From the NCBI GenBank assembly GCA_028289725.1, contig JANQOH010000022.1, forward strand, positions 1-21,240: a DNA stretch of 21,240 nucleotides. The letters run 5' to 3'. This stretch comes from Alphaproteobacteria bacterium (GTDB lineage Bacteria > Pseudomonadota > Alphaproteobacteria > UBA7887). A program made the position numbers and the translations under genes. This document shows, piece after piece, positions 15,800 to 21,240 of the stretch. Position 1 is the stretch's first letter, and the number at the start of each line of letters is the position of its first letter. Under the pieces are notes generated by a model that searched no databases, had not been told where the DNA came from, and saw nothing but the letters and a program-made list of their open reading frames with translations.

Positions 15800-16604
15800 G
15801 GCCTCGGAAATCGTCGGCGCCGGCGCGGTGCGGGTCCGGTCGGTGGCCAGCCGGGAAGCGTATGACCGGGAATATGATCTGCACTACCAAGACCTTGACC
15901 GCGAACTGCACGAGATCATCCAAACCTCCAACGACCCCCGGGTGATCGCTGAGCAAGCGCACCGCCGCTACGACATTACCGAGCGCACGGCGGATTACTT
16001 CCGGCTCAATGGCCGATCGTTTCCCTACACGATCCGGGAATCGACCATCGTCGCGAAGCCGAACGAGAAAATCCGGCTGCGCGTGCTGAACGGCGGTGCG
16101 GAGGGCGTCGCGCTGCACACCCACGGCCACAAAGCAAAGGTCACCCATTACGACGGCGTCGAGGCCGATCCGGCCGCCCAACTCCGGCGCGACGTCGTGT
16201 GGATCGCGCCGGCGCAGCGCGTCGATTTGCTGCTCGAAACGGTGAATGACGGATTGCGGTCGTATGGCGAAGGCATTTGGCTGCTGCATGACCATCGCGA
16301 GATGGCGGTGACGACCGACGGCATGGGCCCCGGCGGCGATGTCAGCGCGATCATCTACGAGTCGTACCTCGACGAGGACGGATGGCCCAAGGTCCAGGGC
16401 GTCGATTGGGCCCCGCTGTTCACGCCGGAATATTATCGCCGCGAGGTGCCGGTGTGGGCCACCTACGACCCGCTCGGCATCTTGGGTGACGTACCGCGCG
16501 AACAAGCTGTGCGCATGCGAACGATTTTGTTCGCGCTGGATATCGGCCTACTCTTAGCGGTTCTTTATGTGCTGTTCCGCCCGCGCCGGAAGGAGGACGC
16601 ATGA
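15798..16604 (+). CDS. Multicopper oxidase C-terminal fragment with membrane tail (first cupredoxin domain missing)
   Basis: The 268-residue frame starts inside a multicopper oxidase: REAYDREYDLHYQDLD matches the beginning of the second half of such enzymes, then YFRLNGRSFPYT and a cupredoxin domain. It keeps the HxH motifs for the trinuclear copper centre, LHTHGH (H107, H109, H111) and LLHDH (H164, H166), but Asp replaces the type 1 Cys of the usual HCH. That pattern fits two-domain oxidases whose type 1 copper sits in domain 1, the very part absent here. A C-terminal membrane helix (about 242-260) follows. The 3' end overlaps the next copper gene (ATGA). With no signal peptide, no domain 1 and a start shared with the opposite esterase, it is probably a broken gene, although its downstream partner is intact. 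Confidence 0.7.
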   Translation: MASEIVGAGAVRVRSVASREAYDREYDLHYQDLDRELHEIIQTSNDPRVIAEQAHRRYDITERTADYFRLNGRSFPYTIRESTIVAKPNEKIRLRVLNGGAEGVALHTHGHKAKVTHYDGVEADPAAQLRRDVVWIAPAQRVDLLLETVNDGLRSYGEGIWLLHDHREMAVTTDGMGPGGDVSAIIYESYLDEDGWPKVQGVDWAPLFTPEYYRREVPVWATYDPLGILGDVPREQAVRMRTILFALDIGLLLAVLYVLFRPRRKEDA

Positions 16605-17599
16605 GATCTATCGCCCGCATTATTTGGCTTTCGCTGACGGTCTTTGTGATTGGCGCGTCTGCCGTCGCCGCGCAGGAAACGGAGGCCGAAGCCGCCGGCC
16701 TGATCCACGCCATCGCCCCGGACGGCAGCTCGGTCAACCTCACCCACGATCCGATCCCGAACGTCGGGTGGCCAGCGATGACCATGGACCTCGGCCTGTC
16801 CGAGCGCGCGAGCCTCGACGGCATTGACGTCGGCAGCGTGGTCATCTTCACGCTGGAACGGGGGCCCGACGGCATTTACCGCATCGGCACCATCACGCCC
16901 GCGCCGGACGGCACGGAAGTGGAAGCCGCGCCCGCCGGAGACGGGATGGACCACGACAATATGGATCACGGCTCCATGGACCATGGGTCGATGGACCACG
17001 GCTCCATGGATCACGACGGGCACGCCCATCACAACATGACGCTCGACGCCGAGGGCATGGTGATGAACGCCAATGCCGACACGCCACCGGACGACTGCGC
17101 CGAAATTTCAGGCGATCACGAATTCACGATCCGCGTCGGCCGGAAACATGCCGGCCCCGAGCGCGGGTCCATATTTGGCTATGACCAAAACGAGTTCGAA
17201 GTGGAGCCCTGCGCGCGCGTAACCGTCACGCTGATCAACGAAGACCAAGTCCGGCACATGTGGATGCTGCACGGCTTGCCGCGCTACCTTTACCCGCAAG
17301 GCATGTTTCACCTAGAGGTGGCGGGCGGCGCGACCAAATCCGGCACCTTCATCGTGCCGAGCAATGCCAAGACCTATTTGATCCACTGCGACATTCCGCA
17401 GCACATGGAAAAAGGCCTGAAGGGCCAATTGCTGGTCGCGGGCGGCGACGGTGACTTGCCGAGCATCGCCGGCGTCTCGGGGCCGGTTGTTGCCGATCGG
17501 CACCGGGAAGACCAACCGCGTTGGCACGGATGGATTTATGCGGCGGTCGGGCTTGTCGGTCTTGCGGGCGGCGTCTTCGCGTTTAAGCGGATCGGCTGA
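16601..17599 (+). CDS. CusF-like copper-binding domain fused to a membrane-anchored cupredoxin
   Basis: The 332-residue protein is built from a signal peptide (1-24), a CusF-like domain (about 30-100) with copper-site residues H49, W57, M60 and M62 in NLTHDPIPNVGWPAMTMDL, a Met/His-rich linker (113-146), a cupredoxin domain (about 172-281), and a C-terminal membrane helix (about 311-327). Type 1 copper ligands are H219 in VRHMW, C263 and H268 in HCDIPQH; the axial position reads Leu273 (GLKG instead of GMKG), with M269 next to the His. It probably handles copper in the periplasm at the inner membrane. AGGAGG (16591-16596) and an ATGA overlap with the oxidase fragment fix the start. The likely partner is the oxidase, by cotranscription. 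Confidence 0.85.
   Translation: MRSIARIIWLSLTVFVIGASAVAAQETEAEAAGLIHAIAPDGSSVNLTHDPIPNVGWPAMTMDLGLSERASLDGIDVGSVVIFTLERGPDGIYRIGTITPAPDGTEVEAAPAGDGMDHDNMDHGSMDHGSMDHGSMDHDGHAHHNMTLDAEGMVMNANADTPPDDCAEISGDHEFTIRVGRKHAGPERGSIFGYDQNEFEVEPCARVTVTLINEDQVRHMWMLHGLPRYLYPQGMFHLEVAGGATKSGTFIVPSNAKTYLIHCDIPQHMEKGLKGQLLVAGGDGDLPSIAGVSGPVVADRHREDQPRWHGWIYAAVGLVGLAGGVFAFKRIG
16946..17020 (+). repeat. Five Met-Asp-His pentapeptide repeats in the linker
   Basis: Residues 116-140 of the CusF-cupredoxin protein are five copies of M-D-H-(D/G)-(N/S/G), encoded by near-identical 15-base units, followed by HAHHNM. Such Met/His stretches bind Cu(I)/Cu(II) in periplasmic copper proteins. Because the DNA units repeat, copy number may vary between strains. 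Confidence 0.85.
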
Positions 17600-17601
17600 C
17601 T

Positions 17602-17637
17602 CCGGCGGCGATCGTGCGTGGTTGCGGAGACCGCCGG
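17602..17637. terminator. Possible bidirectional hairpin between convergent copper genes
   Basis: CCGGCGG (17602-17608) pairs with CCGCCGG (17631-17637) around a 22-base loop, placed between two genes that end toward each other (stops at 17599 and 17653). There is no T-tract and the loop is long, so the call rests mainly on position. Confidence 0.3.
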
Positions 17638-17652
17638 CGCGCGGACTAAGCT

Positions 17653-18345
17653 CTAATTGGTTTCGTTTATGACGCCTGTGGCGCGAATAGTGTCGTCCGC
17701 CGCGGGCGGCGCGTCATCGGCGCGCCAGATCGCGCTGATGGCATAAATTCCGTCCGGCCCACGGTCGAGTTCAAAAATCACCGGATCGCCCGGCGAAACA
17801 TCGACCTCGCCGGCGCTTGGCAACACCGCCAGATCCATAGTCATGGTCGGCCAGCCGATCGCCGGAATCGGGTCGTGCGTGAGGTTGAGGCTCGGCGTCG
17901 CTTCGGCCAGCGTATTCGGCGCCGCCGTGTCCTCACCTATGACCGCTGTGACTTCGATCGGCGCCCGCCCCTCAAATTTCAATGTCATGGCAATCGCGCC
18001 GCCCTCTTCAAGCGGCGCGCTAAGACCGTCCAAACGCAGGTAAGCCTCGCCTACCTCGAAGGGGACGACGTCTTCCGCCGGGATTTCGAGCCTCGCGACC
18101 TCGCGGCCATCAACGACGATCGCGATGGCCTCAGCGGCGGCGCTTTCCGCGCCCGTCAGGATCAAGGGCTCGGTTCCGTCGTTCGCAATGGTCGGGAAAG
18201 CGCGGCTGTTCTCACCGTCCGACGGCTCGACCCAAGGATGAATGACCTGAACCGCGCCATCCTCGACCATATGCGCGGCAACAGACAACGTCATGCTCAA
18301 TGCCCAAACCAACGCCGCAACGAGCCGTTTTGCCAACAAGAACAT
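17653..18345 (-). CDS. PCuAC-like domain fused to a C-terminal CusF-like copper-binding domain
   Basis: The 230-residue protein has a signal peptide (1-24, cleavage near SVAA-H), a PCu(A)C-like beta-sandwich (about 31-137: HPWVEPSDGENSRAFPTIAN, then DGLSAPLEEGGAIAMTLKF) and a CusF-like domain (about 150-208) with H157, W165, M168 and M170. PCu(A)C proteins deliver Cu(I) to oxidases, but here the usual His and Met ligands appear replaced: AIAIVV, EVARL and AYLRLDGL stand where relatives have VEIH, VMxM and YHVMLMGL. Copper binding would then rest on the CusF part, which is very like that of the convergent gene. An upstream in-frame ATG (18498) lies inside tRNA-Arg and is rejected; 18345 gives a proper signal peptide. 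Confidence 0.8.
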   Translation of the reverse strand: MFLLAKRLVAALVWALSMTLSVAAHMVEDGAVQVIHPWVEPSDGENSRAFPTIANDGTEPLILTGAESAAAEAIAIVVDGREVARLEIPAEDVVPFEVGEAYLRLDGLSAPLEEGGAIAMTLKFEGRAPIEVTAVIGEDTAAPNTLAEATPSLNLTHDPIPAIGWPTMTMDLAVLPSAGEVDVSPGDPVIFELDRGPDGIYAISAIWRADDAPPAADDTIRATGVINETN

Positions 18346-18490
18346 GGGTGTCTCGCCAAAAATGAGGCCGATCAATTGGCCCGATTGAGCTCCAACAATA
18401 CCACAGCGACAGGTCAAAGCCGCGCAGGTCAAATTCATCACGCCGCAATGCTCGCCGCAGTGCTCGTGAACGTCTCGATCGCTGAAAAAC

Positions 18491-18567
<77 letters not shown>

Positions 18568-18644
18568 ACATGGCTGAACGCCAAGGGAAACCTACTTGAC
18601 CGGCGCCATGCGGTAAAGCGCGGATCGTGCCGGCGGGGGACCGT

Positions 18645-19592
18645 TTACGCGGCGTTGGAGCGGCTCGTCAACGACAGGAATAGATCCTCAAGGTCGGGCT
18701 CGAATGTCGACAGGTCCACGACGCGGAGGCCCGCACCGCCCACCGCCGCGAGAATTTCCTCGACCCGCGTTTCCGACGGACGGTAGCGCACGACCAAGCG
18801 CCGCGGCCCGGAAAGCTGCGAATTGAATCGCTTGAGCGCCGCCGGCACGTCGGCGATATCGTGGTCAAGCACAAGCGCGATTTCTTTCTCGTCAAGGCGG
18901 CGGACCAGCGTGTCGGTGCTGTCGCACGCAACCACCTCACCGTGATTGATGATCGCGATGCGGTCGCACATTTGCTCGGCCTCTTCGAGATAATGCGTGG
19001 TCAACACCACCGTCGTGCCCCGCGCATTCAAAACCCGTACATAGTCCCAAAGCTGAACCCGCAGCTCGACATCGACGCCTGCGGTCGGTTCGTCCAACAC
19101 GAGCACCGGCGGGTCGTGCACCATCGCCTTCGCGACCATGAGACGGCGACGCATGCCGCCCGACAGGCGGCGGCTGTAGGCGTCCGCATGTTCGGTCAAG
19201 CCAAGCGCGGACAGAATCTCATCGGTTCGCCGCGCGTCTTTCGGCACGCCATAGTAGCCGGCTTGGAGCTCCAAAGTTTCACGGGGCGTGAAAAACGGAT
19301 CGATCACCAATTCCTGCGGCACGATCCCGATCATGCTCGACGCGGCCCGGCGGGCGCGATCAATATCGTTGCCCCAAATTTCGACGCTGCCGGACGTCTT
19401 GGTGACGAGCGACGCCAGAATATTGATAAAGGTCGACTTGCCTGCCCCGTTTGGCCCAAGCAGTCCGAAGATCGAACTGCGCGGCACATCGAGATCGATG
19501 CCTTTCAGGGCTTCCTTCGGCGGCGGACCGCGATAGGTTTTTCGCAAGTCGCGCGCACTGATCGCGAGTGATGGTTCGGCGGGCGCGGCCAT
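18645..19592 (-). CDS. ABC-2-type export ATPase
   Basis: The 315-residue protein is an ABC ATPase of the multidrug/NodI/YadG type. Motifs: Walker A GPNGAGKST (46-54), Q-loop Q93, signature LSGGMRRRL (143-151), Walker B VLVLDEPTAGVD (163-174) and switch H200 (TTHYLEEAEQMCDR). A C-terminal extension of about 90 residues is normal for exporters of this class. ATG 19592 is chosen because the extra residues from 19643 are not family-like and GGGA stands about ten bases upstream. The matching ABC-2 membrane permease is expected next door, yet tRNA-Arg lies downstream and a zinc-finger gene upstream, so its permease must be encoded elsewhere. Substrate unknown. Confidence 0.92.
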   Translation of the reverse strand: MAAPAEPSLAISARDLRKTYRGPPPKEALKGIDLDVPRSSIFGLLGPNGAGKSTFINILASLVTKTSGSVEIWGNDIDRARRAASSMIGIVPQELVIDPFFTPRETLELQAGYYGVPKDARRTDEILSALGLTEHADAYSRRLSGGMRRRLMVAKAMVHDPPVLVLDEPTAGVDVELRVQLWDYVRVLNARGTTVVLTTHYLEEAEQMCDRIAIINHGEVVACDSTDTLVRRLDEKEIALVLDHDIADVPAALKRFNSQLSGPRRLVVRYRPSETRVEEILAAVGGAGLRVVDLSTFEPDLEDLFLSLTSRSNAA

Positions 19593-19736
19593 AGCGATAA
19601 ATCCCGTCTGAAAAGGTTCCGGTGCCGGCGTGTGACGCCCCACTCCTATTGCAGCCCGCCGCGGCCCGCAAGCCCGTGATCACGGTTGCGCACCGGCGCG
19701 CCGTGATTATCATGCCGCTGCGACTCAGCGAGCGGG

Positions 19737-19925
19737 ATGCGAAGCGAAATGGAACCACCGGAGACAATCATCGTCGAAACGGAAGAATTCGCCTGCGATG
19801 GCGGCGATGGACCGCTTGGGCATCCGCGCGTCTTCCTCCATATCGGTGACGACGGCACGGTCGATTGCCCCTATTGCGGGCGCCATTTCGTTTTGAGCGA
19901 AACGGCGAAAAGCGGCGCCCACTAA
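19737..19925 (+). CDS. Small zinc-finger protein (zf-CHCC / NDUFS6-like)
   Basis: The 62-residue protein has the zf-CHCC pattern: C20, then GHPRVFLHIGDDGTVDCPYCGRHFVL with H29, C44 and C47 as zinc ligands. The family is widespread in alphaproteobacteria and is related to the NDUFS6 subunit of complex I, though its bacterial role is not settled. ATG 19737 has GAGCGGG directly upstream; ATG 19749 (starting MEPPET) is also possible and removes four residues. It is divergent from the ABC ATPase and ends 16 bases before the convergent MFS gene end. Confidence 0.88.
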   Translation: MRSEMEPPETIIVETEEFACDGGDGPLGHPRVFLHIGDDGTVDCPYCGRHFVLSETAKSGAH

Positions 19926-19941
19926 GCGGCGCGGGCATATA

Positions 19942-21180
19942 TCACAACGGCTTGCGCACCGACGCGCCGATGGTCAATTCTTCGCCGCTCCACAAGCGAT
20001 GCAAAAGCAAGGCGCCGGCCACGCCAGCCACGCACATTGCCGCCATTGCAAAGAATGCGCCACTCGGCGAAACCGCAAATAACGCGCCAGAACTCGACAT
20101 CACCACTGCCAGGATCAACCCCATGGCGATCGCTGAATAGAGCCCCTGCGCAGTCGCCGAAATCGATTCCGGGACCGCCTTCTGGATGAAGTTCATGGCC
20201 GCCAAATGGGTTGCGCCAAAAGTCGCGGCGTGAAGCATTTGCACCACGATGAGTGTTGCGAGGTCGGTGCTGAGTCCGGTCACCCACCATCGAACAATCC
20301 CGGCGCCAGCGCCGATGCACAGGAGCGGCGCAGTGCCGATGCGCCGCATAATCGGACCGGCAAAGGCGAAGAGAACAATCTCCGCCAAAACGCCTTCCGC
20401 CCACAACAGACCGATGGTCGAATCGGAAATCCCAGCCGCACTCCAATGCAGGGTCGCAAAACCGTAATAGGTGGCGTGGCTGCACTGAATCAGCGCCGCG
20501 GTCGCCAAAAATAGAACGAATACGCGGTCGCCCAACAAGCCCCGGAACGCGCGTGCGCCACGCGATGGGGTGACCTTAACCTCGGGCATCAAAACGCAAG
20601 CGACGATGACGAGTGTCATCGCGCCGATCACGAGCCAAGGGACGCTGTCGATGCCGAACCATTCGACTAATACGCCGCCGCCCCACGCGGCGATGATGAA
20701 CGTGATCGAGCCCCACAGGCGCACGCGGCCGTAGTCAAAGCCGCGCACGCGCGCGGCCAGCAGCGTCGCGTTTTCGCCGAGCGGTAATAGTGCTGGAAAC
20801 GTCAGACCGGTCAGCACCGCGCCCAGCGCCAACAGCCAGAACGTGCCGACGGCGCTGTAAAATATGAATGTAACGAGCGAGGCAATCGACAAACCGATCA
20901 TGACCCGCCGCCGCGCGCCGAGCCGATCGGAGAGATGGGCGAACAGCGGGCTGCCGCCAACTTTGGCGATCGTGGCCAGCGCAAGCAGTACGCCGATATC
21001 CTCAGGGGCCAAGCCACGCGACTGGAGCCATTTCGGCCAAAACGGCGTGAATATCCCGATGGTGAGAAACGCCGCGCCATAAAAGCCCGCGAACCGCCAT
21101 GTGAGCGGCAATGGCACGCGTCCGACGATCAGACGCGGGCCCGTCGGGTCCGGCTTGGCGATTTCTGCCGCGGGTTTCAT
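19942..21180 (-). CDS. Major facilitator superfamily transporter, HcaT / MFS_1-like branch
   Basis: The 412-residue protein has about twelve membrane helices in two halves. The first loop carries FAHLSDRLGARRRV (the MFS motif between helices 2 and 3), and the second half shows HWSAAGISDSTIGLLWAEG and EIVLFAFAGPIMRR, patterns shared with the 3-phenylpropionate transporter-like (HcaT) branch. Near the end, ISATAQGLYSAIAMGLI is also typical of that branch. The ATG at 21180 is preferred over TTG at 21204, which would add eight residues without a better ribosome-binding site. The substrate cannot be read; many relatives of this branch are not characterised. Confidence 0.87.
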   Translation of the reverse strand: MKPAAEIAKPDPTGPRLIVGRVPLPLTWRFAGFYGAAFLTIGIFTPFWPKWLQSRGLAPEDIGVLLALATIAKVGGSPLFAHLSDRLGARRRVMIGLSIASLVTFIFYSAVGTFWLLALGAVLTGLTFPALLPLGENATLLAARVRGFDYGRVRLWGSITFIIAAWGGGVLVEWFGIDSVPWLVIGAMTLVIVACVLMPEVKVTPSRGARAFRGLLGDRVFVLFLATAALIQCSHATYYGFATLHWSAAGISDSTIGLLWAEGVLAEIVLFAFAGPIMRRIGTAPLLCIGAGAGIVRWWVTGLSTDLATLIVVQMLHAATFGATHLAAMNFIQKAVPESISATAQGLYSAIAMGLILAVVMSSSGALFAVSPSGAFFAMAAMCVAGVAGALLLHRLWSGEELTIGASVRKPL

Positions 21181-21219
21181 CACGATCCAGGGTGGCAATG
21201 GCAATTAGGTGCCGCCACC

Positions 21220-21240
21220 ATGACGATCGTGAAGGCGTGG
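21220..21240 (+). CDS. First codons of a divergent gene cut by the window end
   Basis: ATG at 21220 follows AGGTG (21207-21211) at eight bases and opens a frame MTIVKAW to the window edge. It would be divergent from the MFS gene. Seven codons are too few to name it. Confidence 0.35.

Noticed and set aside
15513..16505. 330-residue minus-strand open frame, longer than the oxidase fragment it covers
   Set aside because: It is the antisense of the oxidase frame and then runs out of frame through the esterase; the plus strand shows HxH copper motifs and the overlap with the next gene.
16946..17020. Repeat units as a CRISPR or intergenic satellite
   Set aside because: The 15-base units are in frame inside a gene and encode a Met/His metal-binding linker; there are no spacers.

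Overview
The window looks like a chromosomal segment of a GC-rich alphaproteobacterium. The clues are the HemP/HmuTUV/IsdG-type heme locus, the FCD-type GntR regulator, PCuAC- and CusF-type copper proteins, a CCA-encoding tRNA-Arg, and dense operons with ATGA/GTGA stop-start overlaps. A Rhodospirillales-like host is only a guess.

Layout. (1) 1-3296, minus strand: a GntR/FCD regulator leads an operon with an acyl-CoA ligase and a ThDP-dependent lyase/decarboxylase cut off by the window edge. Its promoter region holds an 18-bp near-palindrome over the -10. (2) 3297-6862, plus strand: a leader with a Fur-like dyad and a long inverted repeat, then a small four-cysteine secreted protein, exbB, two exbD genes and tonB, all translationally coupled. 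(3) 6863-12683, plus strand: Fur-like boxes, hemP, an outer-membrane heme receptor with FRAP/NPNL motifs, hmuT, hmuU, hmuV and an IsdG-family heme monooxygenase. Blocks 2 and 3 together form a complete route for heme: receptor, Ton motor, periplasmic carrier, ABC importer and ring opening. (4) 12684-13643: about 1 kb of hairpins and decayed coding sequence, including a piece like the start of a class III adenylate cyclase. (5) 13644-15799: a secreted TPR protein and an LpqC-type esterase lacking its normal N-terminus. (6) 15798-18345: a copper module made of a multicopper-oxidase fragment missing its first domain, a CusF-cupredoxin fusion, and a convergent PCuAC-like-CusF fusion. (7) 18491-21240: tRNA-Arg(CCG), an ABC-2-type ATPase without its permease, a small zinc-finger protein, an MFS transporter of the HcaT-like branch, and the first codons of another gene.

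Most worth a second look: the two-ExbD motor in which the second ExbD has Asn at the proton-carrying Asp position; the copper module in which one CusF domain type is fused to two different copper folds, with changed or missing metal ligands; and the head-to-head point near 15.8 kb where an esterase and a copper oxidase both lose their N-terminal parts. All calls come from reading the sequence; no database search was run.
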